The translations under genes were made by a program, and so were the position numbers. The notes beneath the pieces are model-generated. The model searched no databases. It saw only the letters and a program-made list of their open reading frames with translations, and had not been told where the DNA came from. DNA of 26,038 nt from SAR116 cluster bacterium (GTDB lineage: Bacteria > Pseudomonadota > Alphaproteobacteria > Puniceispirillales > GCA-002684695): NCBI GenBank assembly GCA_002684695.1, contig NYVQ01000073.1:1-26038 (forward strand), in the 5' to 3' direction. Below are positions 17,401 through 25,371 of this stretch, piece after piece. Each line of letters opens with the position of its first letter. Position 1 is the first letter of the stretch.

Positions 17401-17673
17401 TCCCATAGTTGGTAAAATTGCATCAGGTCTGTTTTTTTCTATTATTTTAATAAGATTTTCAGACGTAATTGGTTCAATATAAGTTAAATCTGCAATTTCA
17501 GGGTCTGTCATTATTGTTGCAGGATTAGAATTTAGTAATAAAATTTTGTAACCTTCATCTTTTAATGCTTTACAAGCCTGGGTTCCTGAATAATCAAATT
17601 CACAAGCCTGTCCAATTACGATTGGTCCTGCACCAACAATTAATATACTCTTTATATCTTTTCTTTTTGGCAT
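14425..17673 (-). CDS. carB: Carbamoyl-phosphate synthase large subunit
   Basis: CarB makes carbamoyl phosphate from bicarbonate, ammonia delivered by CarA, and two ATP. The product feeds arginine and pyrimidine synthesis. It has 1082 residues, full length. The two homologous halves are plain. The first opens with SILIVGAGPIVIGQACEFDYSG, with ATP-grasp stretches PSFTLGGEGGGIAFN and EMNPRVSRSSALASKATG. The second opens with ILGGGPNRIGQGIEFDY, with PSFVLGGRGMEI and EVNPRASRTVPFIAKSTG. The last part, from about GNVFVSVKN, is the MGS-like allosteric domain; it keeps LEGRPNI and IINT, as in effector-regulated enzymes. It follows carA after 10 bases. The C-terminal GLTxxx metal and nucleotide positions look intact. 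Confidence 0.98.
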   Translation of the reverse strand: MPKRKDIKSILIVGAGPIVIGQACEFDYSGTQACKALKDEGYKILLLNSNPATIMTDPEIADLTYIEPITSENLIKIIEKNRPDAILPTMGGQTALNASLELEKKGILKKYNVKMIGAELKSIEMAEDRIKFKDAMREIGLDTAKSQIASNIGEALDAFEIVGLPAIIRPSFTLGGEGGGIAFNKSDFENICKNGLDLSPVGEILIEESLIGWKEFEMEVVRDKKDNCIIICSIENIDPMGVHTGDSITVAPALTLTDKELQIMRNSSFSVLRKIGVNTGGANVQFAVNPKNGRQIVIEMNPRVSRSSALASKATGFPIAKVAALLSVGYTLNELENDITKYTPASFEPTLDYIVTKIPKFTFEKFPGSEEILTTSMKSVGEAMSIGRNFKESIQKALRSIENNLDGFNNVNPPKEYSIAKDPSIIESWLSINSPDKILRIAEALRLGFDPAKICEITNWDKWFVNQIYEIILTEKKLSNSSFNESEVELRVLKNYGFSDKRIAYLTGLEESYIYNLRKTFNIIPRYKRIDTCANEFETSTAYMYGSYELSSFDELSCESQPSDANKIIILGGGPNRIGQGIEFDYCCVHASFSLREEGYETIMINCNPETVSTDYNTSDKLYFEPLVDEDILEIINCEMRNGLLKGVITQFGGQTPLKIAEKLFKENIPILGTSYSSIEAAEDRDKFKNVINKLNLLQPKNGICRSFKEAKSIVEKIGFPVVLRPSFVLGGRGMEIIYNLEDLKKYLDKILSFNKDNNILIDQYLTDAIEVDVDAISDNQDVFIAGILEHIEEAGIHSGDSACVIPPQNLSKEIISELENQTKRIALEFDVTGLINIQFAIKDNQIYLIEVNPRASRTVPFIAKSTGLPIAKIAAKVMSGKKLSEFNLNNTKESKHVSVKEVVFPFARFPGCDILLGPEMKSTGEVMGIDSNFEKAFVKSQIAANNRLPKKGNVFVSVKNIDKPKILDGCKFLVKNGFKIIASKGTYEFLARNNINSLQVKKILEGRPNILDYMLSDKIQIIINTIENENTIKDSMILRRNAITQKIPYFTSIRSALASIKALEAFLFSDLEVKPIQKYHN

Positions 17674-17683
17674 AACATTAAAT

Positions 17684-18865
17684 TTAGATCATATACTTAT
17701 AAAATTTTTCAAAAAGATATTTACTATCGTGAGGACCAGGCGAAGCTTCTGGATGATATTGCACTGAAAAAATTGGCTTTGATACATGCTCTAATCCTTC
17801 AATTGTATCGTCAAAAAGTGATTTATGTGTTACTAGTAAATCTTTTGGTAAAGAAGCTTCTATAACATTAAATCCATGATTTTGGGATGTAATTTCTACA
17901 TTGCCATTCATTAGATTGAAAACAGGGTGATTCCCACCTCTATGTCCTTGAGTCATTTTCTTTGTTTTAGCACCACAAGCTAATGCTAAAAGTTGGTGAC
18001 CAATACATATCCCAAATATAGGAATATTCATTGTTAAAATTTTGTCAAAATTATTTTTTATAGAATTATAAGTTGCTAATGGATCTCCAGGGCCATTTGA
18101 TAAAAAAATACCATCTGGACGTAATGCTTTAATTCTTTCAAAATCATAATTAAATGGTACAATTGTAACTTTGACCTCTATATCCTTTAAGCACCTAAGT
18201 ATATTTTGTTTTATTCCAAAATCTAAAGCAACAACATGGATATTATTATTATTTTTTTTTATTTTATCCCTCCTACTAATTACATTTAGTGTTCTATCTT
18301 GCCAATCAAAAATACTTTTTGTAGAGACATTAGGAACTAAGTCTGAACCTTTTAATTTTGGATGTTTTGATAATTTGTCTTGTAATGAAGGAAAGTCAAA
18401 TTTACGAGTTTTATCATAGCAAATTAAACCCATTGGGGCATTATTATCTTTTATATACTTTGTAAGTTGTCTTGTATCTATGCCGTATATTCCTATAACA
18501 TCCTTGAGTTCGAGCCATTTATTAAAATCATATTCAGATCTCCAATTAGAGCTTTGTGAAGGAGGTTCTCTGGTAATTATCCCCGAAGCATATGATAAAT
18601 TTGCTTCATTATCATTAGAATTAGTTCCCACATTTCCTAAATGGGGAAAGGTAAAATTAATTAACTGTTTGTTATAGGAGGGGTCGGTTATTATCTCTTG
18701 ATAACCAGTCATTGAGGTATTAAAACAAACTTCACCAATTTTTTGGCCAGTCGCTCCAAAACCAAAACCAAAAAAAATATCACCATTTTCAAAAATTAAA
18801 ATAGCTGAATTATTGTTTTTTTTAATTAATTCGTTATAAGACTGATGTAATTTGTCATTTTTCAA
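17684..18865 (-). CDS. carA: Carbamoyl-phosphate synthase small (glutaminase) subunit
   Basis: CarA hydrolyses glutamine and channels ammonia to CarB. It has 393 residues, the usual size. The N-terminal CarA domain has FNTSMTGYQEIITDPSY and GIYGIDTRQLTKYI. The class I amidotransferase domain has the nucleophile C287 in FGICIGHQLL and the dyad H371 and E373 in VQYHPEASPGPHDS. SNGPGDP (256-262) and TSQNHGFNV are also present. The start is a TTG at 18863-18865; it has an AAGG ribosome site seven bases upstream, and there is no in-frame ATG before residue 52. It is the first gene of the carAB unit and is divergent from the YqeY gene. Confidence 0.97.
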   Translation of the reverse strand: MKNDKLHQSYNELIKKNNNSAILIFENGDIFFGFGFGATGQKIGEVCFNTSMTGYQEIITDPSYNKQLINFTFPHLGNVGTNSNDNEANLSYASGIITREPPSQSSNWRSEYDFNKWLELKDVIGIYGIDTRQLTKYIKDNNAPMGLICYDKTRKFDFPSLQDKLSKHPKLKGSDLVPNVSTKSIFDWQDRTLNVISRRDKIKKNNNNIHVVALDFGIKQNILRCLKDIEVKVTIVPFNYDFERIKALRPDGIFLSNGPGDPLATYNSIKNNFDKILTMNIPIFGICIGHQLLALACGAKTKKMTQGHRGGNHPVFNLMNGNVEITSQNHGFNVIEASLPKDLLVTHKSLFDDTIEGLEHVSKPIFSVQYHPEASPGPHDSKYLFEKFYKYMI

Positions 18866-18905
18866 ACTTAAACCTTAGTAAATTTGGTTAGTTGATTTAA
18901 TTATT

Positions 18906-18934
18906 GGTTATGCATTTAAAATATGTTTCGTCAA
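18906..18934 (-). promoter_or_regulatory. Possible sigma-70 promoter for carAB
   Basis: On the minus strand, TTGACG (18934 to 18929) is one base from the -35 consensus. CATAAC follows 16 bp later, within TGCATAAC. Initiation near 18900 would give a leader of about 35 bases before the carA TTG. I see no ARG box or attenuator in the leader. Confidence 0.35.
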
Positions 18935-18977
18935 GTTAAAGTAATATGAGTATTATATATGTCGTTAAATTTTTTGT

Positions 18978-18983
18978 TATAAT
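18978..18983 (+). promoter_or_regulatory. Possible -10 box for the YqeY-dnaG-rpoD unit
   Basis: This is an exact TATAAT 18 bases before the ATG at 19002, with a GAGG ribosome site at 18992-18995 between them. The -35 region is not recognisable. If used, the transcript would have a leader of only about a dozen bases. Confidence 0.35.
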
Positions 18984-19001
18984 GTTTCTTTGAGGTAAAA
19001 A

Positions 19002-19457
19002 ATGCTAAGAGAAGAGATTAAACTCCATTTAAATGGGGCATTAAAAAGTAAAGAGAAAAAATCTATTTCTACTTTAAGACTTGTATTAGCTGCAATAAAA
19101 GATAGAGATATTGCGGCAAGATCAAAAGGTAATAACATTGGAATTTCTGAAGATGAAATTAAATTACTTTTACAAACGATGATAAAGCAAAGAAAAGAAA
19201 CTAGTCAAATATATAAAAAAGCTGGCAGAACTGAACTCCATGAATCTGAGCAAGAGGAAATTAAAATTATTTCTAATTTTTTACCAAAGCAAATGAATGA
19301 AGACGAAATAGCTGAAGCGATAGAAACTGTTATTGATGAAATAGACTCAAAAAGTATAAAAGATATGGGTAAAATAATGTCAAAATTAAAAGAAAAGTAT
19401 GCAGGTAGATGTGATTTCTCTTTAGTTTCAAAAATTGCAAGGGAAAAACTTACATAA
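19002..19457 (+). CDS. GatB/YqeY domain-containing protein
   Basis: This is a small helical protein of 151 residues, related to the tail domain of the tRNA amidotransferase subunit GatB. Family stretches are MLREEIKLHLNGALKSKEK, STLRLVLAAIKDRDIAARSKG, MIKQRKETSQIYKKAGR and ISNFLPKQMNEDEI. The C-terminal half resembles the YqeY module (IDEIDSKSIKDMGKIMSKLK). A tRNA-related role is inferred only from that similarity; the function of stand-alone YqeY is not settled. It precedes dnaG and rpoD by 48 bases, an arrangement found in many bacteria, and may be their first co-transcribed gene. The ribosome site GAGG lies six bases before the ATG. Confidence 0.9.
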   Translation: MLREEIKLHLNGALKSKEKKSISTLRLVLAAIKDRDIAARSKGNNIGISEDEIKLLLQTMIKQRKETSQIYKKAGRTELHESEQEEIKIISNFLPKQMNEDEIAEAIETVIDEIDSKSIKDMGKIMSKLKEKYAGRCDFSLVSKIAREKLT

Positions 19458-19505
19458 TATTGTATAAAAAGTTTTTATGTTCAAAATAAAGTTAGAGTTT
19501 TAGGT

Positions 19506-21149
19506 TTGTTAACTGAAGAATTCATCAAAGAATTAAGAGATTCAATGAGTCTCTCAACCATAATAAGTAAAAAAGTTCGGCTTGTAAAAAAGGGCAAAAA
19601 TTTCATAGGATTATGCCCTTTTCATAATGAAAAAACACCATCTTTTAATGTTAATGATGACGAAGGTTATTATCACTGTTTTGGTTGTGGTGCTCATGGC
19701 GACAGTATATCTTTTATACGAAATTATGAAAATAAATCATTTATGGAGGCTGTTGAAACAATTTCTTATATCTCTGGTATAAAATTACCTGCTTTAAATT
19801 CAGATAACATTGAATTGCTTAACGAAAAAAAAAATCTATTAAAGCTAATTAAATTATCTACTCAATTTTATTCTAGGAGTCTATTTACTTTGAATGGCAA
19901 GGATGCACTTCAGTATGTAAAGTCAAGAGGATTACAAGAAGAGACTATTAAAAAATTTATATTAGGGTATGCCCCTCAAACTGGCTTAAAAGCTTATTTA
20001 AACTCTGAAGGCTTTAGAGATGATATTCTTATTAAGGCAGGATTATTAAGAGAAAATAGTGATGGCAGTATCAGCGAGGTTTTTAGAAATAGATTAATTT
20101 TCCCAATTTTTGATAGAAAATCTAATCCTATTGCTTTCGGTGGAAGAGCAATGTTTAATTCAAAAGCCAAATATTTAAATTCTCCAAATTCAATTCTTTT
20201 TCAGAAAAGTGAGTGTCTTTACGGCCTTTCTCATTTAACAAGGGATGATTTTAAGACTAAACCATTACTGATAGTTGAAGGATACATGGATGTAATTTCA
20301 ATAAATCAATCTAAAATTGCACAAGGTGTGGCTCCATTAGGTACAGCAATCTCAGAAAATCAAATTGAAACTATTTGGAAATTAAATAACAAGCTTGTTT
20401 TATGTCTAGATGGAGATAAAGCAGGAGAAATAGCTGCGTGGAGGTTTATTAATAGGGTTTTACCAATTTTAAATATTGGAAAAGAAATTTCTTTTGCTTG
20501 GTTGCCAGAAAATCATGATCCAGACGACATGCTAAGAAACTCTAATAAGGACCATTTTGAAGCTATAATAAGAAATCCTTCATCACTAATAGATACAATT
20601 TGGAAAATATTGAGAAATAAATATAATGATACAAATCCAGATTCCAAAGCACAATTAAGGGTAGAAGCAAAAAAAACAGTTAATCTAATTAAAAATAATG
20701 ATATTCGTCAGTCTTATATGGATGAGGTTTATCAAAGGATAAAGGATAGTAGGACTAGCAATCAAAATTATTTATCAAGTGATTTTATTAAGAGACCTTC
20801 TGTAGGAAGACAGTCTATACTAAATTCAATTTTTTTAATTTTAATCTGTCATCCGCAATTAGTTATGGACTTCTCAGAAAAAATTGTAAAATTAGATTTT
20901 AAAAATAATTTTAAAAATAAAATTGTATTAATTTTATTAGATATGGTAATAAAAAATCCTACCATTGACAGAAATCAATTTAGTGATCATCTAGATAGTT
21001 TAAATATGTCTAATACTTTAAATGAATTAGATACTAAACTTATTATAAAAAGATTAGGATATGATCCTGGAAAAATTGATACAAAAAATGTTAGTAATAA
21101 TTTTTCAGAATTATTAGAGAGAATATTAAATGAAAATAAAAGGATTTAG
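19506..21149 (+). CDS. dnaG: DNA primase DnaG
   Basis: DnaG synthesises RNA primers at the replication fork. The N-terminal zinc domain has C37, H40, C58 and C61 in LCPFHNEKTPSF and YYHCFGCGAHGD. The RNA polymerase core follows, with RLIFPIFDRKSNPIAFGGR (197-214). The Toprim residues are E258 in LLIVEGYMDV and D302/D304 in LCLDGDKAG. ENHDPDDML is also conserved. The start is a TTG at 19506-19508; the residues after it align with the normal DnaG N-terminus and no in-frame ATG lies upstream. At 547 residues it is shorter than most DnaG (E. coli 581). The shortfall is in the C-terminal helicase-binding domain, which ends at ELLERILNENKRI. No frameshift is visible before rpoD. Confidence 0.96.
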   Translation: MLTEEFIKELRDSMSLSTIISKKVRLVKKGKNFIGLCPFHNEKTPSFNVNDDEGYYHCFGCGAHGDSISFIRNYENKSFMEAVETISYISGIKLPALNSDNIELLNEKKNLLKLIKLSTQFYSRSLFTLNGKDALQYVKSRGLQEETIKKFILGYAPQTGLKAYLNSEGFRDDILIKAGLLRENSDGSISEVFRNRLIFPIFDRKSNPIAFGGRAMFNSKAKYLNSPNSILFQKSECLYGLSHLTRDDFKTKPLLIVEGYMDVISINQSKIAQGVAPLGTAISENQIETIWKLNNKLVLCLDGDKAGEIAAWRFINRVLPILNIGKEISFAWLPENHDPDDMLRNSNKDHFEAIIRNPSSLIDTIWKILRNKYNDTNPDSKAQLRVEAKKTVNLIKNNDIRQSYMDEVYQRIKDSRTSNQNYLSSDFIKRPSVGRQSILNSIFLILICHPQLVMDFSEKIVKLDFKNNFKNKIVLILLDMVIKNPTIDRNQFSDHLDSLNMSNTLNELDTKLIIKRLGYDPGKIDTKNVSNNFSELLERILNENKRI

Positions 21150-21172
21150 CATTATAATCTATTTTATTTTTT

Positions 21173-21177
21173 GGAGG
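21173..21177 (+). promoter_or_regulatory. Strong ribosome binding site of rpoD
   Basis: GGAGG lies four bases before the rpoD ATG at 21182 and is the best Shine-Dalgarno match in the window. It decides the start of rpoD. An exact TATAAT at 21153-21158, just after the dnaG stop, could be the -10 of a separate rpoD promoter, but no -35 is evident. Confidence 0.6.
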
Positions 21178-21181
21178 AACA

Positions 21182-23227
21182 ATGCCAAGAACAGCTAAAA
21201 TTGTTGATAAGAAAAAGCAGCAAGACAAAAACGAAATTGTTACAGAAAATAGTGTAGTTGATTTGTCTAGTTCTAGTATCAAGAAACTTTTAAAAAAAGG
21301 TAAAGAAAAGAAAATTCTCTCGTGGGATGAAATTAATAAGGCAATTCCAGAAGGTAGTTTATCTTCAGATCAAATTGAAGATCTTCATTCTGCTATTGAT
21401 CAGTTGGGCATTACTGTTGTTGATAAACATGATGAACACGAAGATATTCCTGATAAAGAAAATGACGACGATGTTTCAAATAGTGGTAATTTAAATGATG
21501 ATACTGGAAGAACAGACGATCCAGTAAGAATGTATTTAAAGGAGATGGGTGGTGTTGAGCTTTTATCAAGAGAAGGTGAAATTGCGATTGCAAAAAGAAT
21601 AGAAGCTGCAAAGGAAGTTTTAATTGGAACAGTGTATGAATTTTCAACAACTATTGAAAATATTAATAAATGGAAAATTGAGTTACAAGATGGCGATAAG
21701 TTGCTTAGAGATGTAATCGATCTAGATGCCACACATGGTAAGAATGGATTTTTGCCAAGTGAAGATGTTCAAGATGAAACTTTAAATGCTGTAGAAAAAT
21801 TAACTATTATAAATCAAAATATTGAAAATAAATCTGATCCTGAAGCAAGCTTAAATAATATATCTACAAACAATAAAAATAAAAATGATGATACTAATGA
21901 AAAAGAAAACTCTGAACAAGTTGAAGAGCTAGATGATGAAATTGAAGATGACCAGGACAACTCTTCAATGTCCTTGGCTGTATTAGAAAGCTTAATCCGT
22001 GATCAAGTCATGGATGAATTAAATAATTTTTCAGAAAAATCAAAAAAAATTTTAAAACTCCAAACTAAAAGACTTAATCATTTACTTAATGGTGAAAAAT
22101 GTGGAAGTGATCTTCAACGAAAATTGACTAATGAGAAATATATTCTTCTTGAACAAATGCAGTCTATTAAATTAAACAACAATAAAATTGATGAATTAAA
22201 ATTTTATCTTTATGAAAAAAATAGACAATTAATAAAATTAGAAAATAAGATTTTTAATGTATTTGAATCTTGCGGTGTAAACAGAAATACTTTTCTTAAT
22301 TCATGGAAGGGTAATGAAATTAATCCATTATGGCCTGAGGTCTTAAAGAAAAATGAAAAAATTATTAAAGTTTTAGAAAAAAATCATGATACTATAAGCT
22401 CATTAAGGGATAATATTATTTCAATTTGTAGAGAAGTAAAGTTACCAGTTTATGAATTTAAGGACCTAGTTAATATTATTCAAAAAGGCGATAGGGAAGC
22501 GTCAAGAGCCAAACAGGAAATGGTTGAGGCCAACCTTAGATTAGTAATTTCAATAGCTAAAAAATATACTAATCGAGGGCTACAATTTTTAGACCTTATT
22601 CAAGAAGGAAATATTGGCCTAATGAAAGCTGTTGATAAATTTGAATTTAGAAGAGGTTATAAATTCTCTACATATGCCACGTGGTGGATCAGGCAAGCAA
22701 TCACTCGATCTATAGCTGATCAAGCAAGAACAATTAGAATACCTGTTCATATGATTGAAACAATAAATAAATTAGTTAGAACCTCAAGACAAATGCTTCA
22801 TGAAATAGGTCGTGAACCAACTCCTGAGGAATTATCTGAAAAATTATCAATGCCTCTTGATAAAGTTAGAAAAGTTTTAAAGATAGCAAAAGAACCTATC
22901 AGTTTAGAAACCCCAATTGGAGACGAAGAAGATAATAGCTTAGGAGATTTCATTGAAGATATGAATGCTGTTCAACCTCTGGAGGCTGCTATTCATTCTA
23001 ATTTGCGTGAAACTACTACAAGAGTGTTAGCAAGCCTAACCGCAAGAGAAGAAAGGGTTCTAAGAATGAGATTTGGAATTGGAATGAACACTGATCATAC
23101 TCTAGAGGAAGTCGGCCAGCAATTTAGTGTTACAAGAGAAAGAATAAGACAAATAGAAGCTAAAGCTCTAAGAAAATTAAAGCATCCGTCAAGATCAAGA
23201 AAGTTAAGAAGTTTTCTTGAAGCTTAA
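21182..23227 (+). CDS. rpoD: RNA polymerase primary sigma factor RpoD (sigma-70)
   Basis: This is the housekeeping sigma factor that directs RNA polymerase to -35/-10 promoters. It has 681 residues, with regions in the usual order. Region 1.1 is at about 28-80. Region 1.2 is DDPVRMYLKEMGGVELLSREGE (112 on). A large non-conserved region, about 145-430, contains a very acidic, asparagine-rich tract at 220-262. Region 2 (445-525) includes the -10 reader helix FSTYATWWIRQAITRSI. Region 3 starts at about PVHMIETINK. Region 4.2 contains the -35-binding helix-turn-helix TLEEVGQQFSVTRERIRQIE (640-659). It follows dnaG by 32 bases with its own strong ribosome site. The acidic insertion is normal for proteobacterial RpoD, though rich in low-complexity Asn/Asp here. 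Confidence 0.98.
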   Translation: MPRTAKIVDKKKQQDKNEIVTENSVVDLSSSSIKKLLKKGKEKKILSWDEINKAIPEGSLSSDQIEDLHSAIDQLGITVVDKHDEHEDIPDKENDDDVSNSGNLNDDTGRTDDPVRMYLKEMGGVELLSREGEIAIAKRIEAAKEVLIGTVYEFSTTIENINKWKIELQDGDKLLRDVIDLDATHGKNGFLPSEDVQDETLNAVEKLTIINQNIENKSDPEASLNNISTNNKNKNDDTNEKENSEQVEELDDEIEDDQDNSSMSLAVLESLIRDQVMDELNNFSEKSKKILKLQTKRLNHLLNGEKCGSDLQRKLTNEKYILLEQMQSIKLNNNKIDELKFYLYEKNRQLIKLENKIFNVFESCGVNRNTFLNSWKGNEINPLWPEVLKKNEKIIKVLEKNHDTISSLRDNIISICREVKLPVYEFKDLVNIIQKGDREASRAKQEMVEANLRLVISIAKKYTNRGLQFLDLIQEGNIGLMKAVDKFEFRRGYKFSTYATWWIRQAITRSIADQARTIRIPVHMIETINKLVRTSRQMLHEIGREPTPEELSEKLSMPLDKVRKVLKIAKEPISLETPIGDEEDNSLGDFIEDMNAVQPLEAAIHSNLRETTTRVLASLTAREERVLRMRFGIGMNTDHTLEEVGQQFSVTRERIRQIEAKALRKLKHPSRSRKLRSFLEA

Positions 23228-23282
23228 ATATATTATTTGATTTTTCTTAAAAATTATGAAATCTAATAAATATATTTTATAT

Positions 23283-23359
23283 AGGCCCATAGTTCAGTTG
23301 GTTAGAACAACCCGCTCATAACGGGTATGTCGGGGGTTCGAGTCCCTCTGGGCCTACCA
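23283..23359 (+). tRNA. tRNA with CAU anticodon, probably tRNA-Ile2 (lysidine-modified)
   Basis: This is a 77-base cloverleaf with encoded CCA. The acceptor stem pairs AGGCCCA (23283-23289) with TGGGCCT (23349-23355), and discriminator A56 is followed by CCA. The D stem is GTTC/GAAC. The anticodon stem is ACCCG/CGGGT around the loop CTCATAA, with anticodon CAT at 23317-23319. The T stem GGGGG/CCCTC includes one G-T pair. It is not an initiator, since the anticodon stem lacks the three G-C pairs in the required orientation. C4-G69 and C5-G68 in the acceptor match TilS recognition features of tRNA-Ile2, so I favour Ile (AUA codons); elongator Met is the alternative. It lies 55 bases after rpoD, possibly on its transcript. 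Confidence 0.93.
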
Positions 23360-23365
23360 TAAAAT

Positions 23366-25363
23366 TTATAATATCTGACCATAACATGTCGAAATAACAT
23401 TACATTCCAAAAAAATTGTTTTATTTTTATTAATTATAAATTCATTTTTTAAAACTTTTATTTTAGTTTTTATACTTTTTGCTCCAATTTCGACACATTT
23501 TTTTTCTGATATTGCTTTAGCTTCAATCTTTGTATCTTTAATTGCTTTTCTAATAGAGGTATAAATTTTAATTTTTTGAGGATGGTGTACTATGTAATTT
23601 TCATCTTGGCCCTTAGTAATTAAAATTTTCACTGTCTGTTTTACTGAGCCAACAGCAGCACCAACAGCGCCTGCAACAGAAAAGCTATTTGGAGTAAAAT
23701 TTTTTGTATTTAATAAATTAGCTATTTTGGGGTAATAGTTTTTAGCTGAAGCTCCAATTGAAATAATAGGAAATTTTACTTTAAAATTTAAATCTACAAT
23801 ATCTTTTTTATCCGAAAATATAAAATCCTGAAATATTCTATTTTTAAATAGTGAATTTTTTTCCTGTTCATTAAATTTGTCGTTTAATGTAAAATCAAAG
23901 ATAGATATTGCGCTTTTTTCATAAAGTAGATTAAGAACTTTTTTTGATATATTCTCTTTTGTATCAGATATACATTTTCCCGAACTATTTTTTTGATTAG
24001 AAAGAATTAATGCACCAAGCATCGAGGCCTCTGTACAAAATTCATTATACATCCCTAAGACATGTGAAGCATCAGTTGGTGTAAACCCAGCGATCTCCAA
24101 TAAATTATAATTTATTAACCTAAATATTGCTCCATAACTTGATTGATTTGGAGCAATTTCTGATAAAGGTAATGGTTTTTTCGTATTCAATTTATCATAA
24201 GCTTGCTTTTCAACTTTTGAAAGCCAGTTAGGGTAATTCTTAATATTTTTTTTCCAAACAAAGATTCCGTCTGTTGGCGAGGAGATAGCTAAATTTGATT
24301 GTTTTTTTAAATGATCTAAAATAATTGGTTCGGTTTCAGCAAGTATCGATAAAGGTATCTGTCTTTTGGGCCCAATACTTAGATTATTATTTTGTTTTTC
24401 TCTATTAAAAAGAACCTGGCTATCACCCCCTAATCCAACAGTATATATTGATAATGCTTCAACCATAGTATCCCATTCTCCAATTTTTGCTCCTTTTTTT
24501 GATCTAAGTGGGTAACTAGATTTTATCAACGAAATATCAGTCGTTGTTCCTCCTATATCAACAACAACAGCATTCTTTTTTCTGCTTAGCCACAATGCAC
24601 CTATAGCGGATGCTGCTGGACCAGACATTGTTGTATCAATTGGCCTAAATTTAGCTGTTTTTAAATCGATTAGTGTTCCATCGCCTTTAACAACCATTAG
24701 TTTAGTACTGATATTTTTCTCAAATAAAATTTTACTGATATCTTCTAGAAGGTTTCCTATTAAATGTGTAAGACTTGAATTCAATGCACATGTAATTGCC
24801 CTTTTTACTCCATTCAAATCTGAAGAAAGGTCATGACTACAGGTAATAGGAAGTTTTGTTTTATTTTTAATATAATCTCTAATTTCATTTTCATGTTCAG
24901 GATTCCTTGTTGAAAAAAGGCTTGCAATAGCTATGCTTTCAATCTTTTTATTAGAAATAAAACCATCTATATCTTTTAAGTTTAAAGTGTCTTTCTCATT
25001 TCCTTCAGCATCATGCCCACCTTTGATTGAGAGAATTTCACCATTGTTGCAAACCTTTATTAAATTCTCATTCATTAGAACTGATTTATCAAATCCTACT
25101 AAAATTAGACCCACTCTGCAGCCAGTAGCATTTACAACTGAATTAGTAGCTAGTGTTGATGAAACAACAACAAGTTTTATGTTTTTAATGATTTCTAATG
25201 GAGTTTTTCTTAATGAAATTTCAAGTGATTTTCTAATCCCAATAGATAGATTATTATTTGTTGTAAGCGCTTTGCCCTCGGAAACAATTTTTTGATTAAT
25301 ACCATCTAAAATTACTGAATCAGTAAATGTTCCTCCAGCGTCAAAACCTAAAACAAAAGCCAT
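23366..25363 (-). CDS. Hydantoinase/oxoprolinase A-type ATPase (HyuA family)
   Basis: This protein is related to the A subunit of ATP-dependent hydantoinases and 5-oxoprolinases, which open cyclic amide rings. It has 665 residues, near the usual size. ASKHA-type phosphate loops are seen: FDAGGTFTDSV (7-17), STLATNSV (69-76), and VVDIGGTTTDISLI (267-280). TTMSGPAASAIGA (244-256) and VGLGGDSQV are also typical. A catalytic B subunit usually partners A; none follows, because the gene ends six bases from the tRNA. The B subunit could be outside the window on the right. A class I amidotransferase gene sits eight bases upstream and is probably in the same operon. The real substrate is unknown; N-methylhydantoin, 5-oxoproline and acetone are all possible within the family. 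Confidence 0.85.
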   Translation of the reverse strand: MAFVLGFDAGGTFTDSVILDGINQKIVSEGKALTTNNNLSIGIRKSLEISLRKTPLEIIKNIKLVVVSSTLATNSVVNATGCRVGLILVGFDKSVLMNENLIKVCNNGEILSIKGGHDAEGNEKDTLNLKDIDGFISNKKIESIAIASLFSTRNPEHENEIRDYIKNKTKLPITCSHDLSSDLNGVKRAITCALNSSLTHLIGNLLEDISKILFEKNISTKLMVVKGDGTLIDLKTAKFRPIDTTMSGPAASAIGALWLSRKKNAVVVDIGGTTTDISLIKSSYPLRSKKGAKIGEWDTMVEALSIYTVGLGGDSQVLFNREKQNNNLSIGPKRQIPLSILAETEPIILDHLKKQSNLAISSPTDGIFVWKKNIKNYPNWLSKVEKQAYDKLNTKKPLPLSEIAPNQSSYGAIFRLINYNLLEIAGFTPTDASHVLGMYNEFCTEASMLGALILSNQKNSSGKCISDTKENISKKVLNLLYEKSAISIFDFTLNDKFNEQEKNSLFKNRIFQDFIFSDKKDIVDLNFKVKFPIISIGASAKNYYPKIANLLNTKNFTPNSFSVAGAVGAAVGSVKQTVKILITKGQDENYIVHHPQKIKIYTSIRKAIKDTKIEAKAISEKKCVEIGAKSIKTKIKVLKNEFIINKNKTIFLECNVISTCYGQIL

Positions 25364-25371
25364 AATTCTAC

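Noticed and set aside
21839..21967. The acidic Asn/Asp-rich stretch in RpoD as an insertion of foreign origin
   Set aside because: Proteobacterial primary sigma factors normally carry an acidic, variable non-conserved region here, and the AT-rich genome explains the asparagines.
23283..23359. The tRNA as an integration site for a mobile element
   Set aside because: No repeat of the tRNA 3' end, integrase or other mobile gene is visible in the flanking 2.7 kb.
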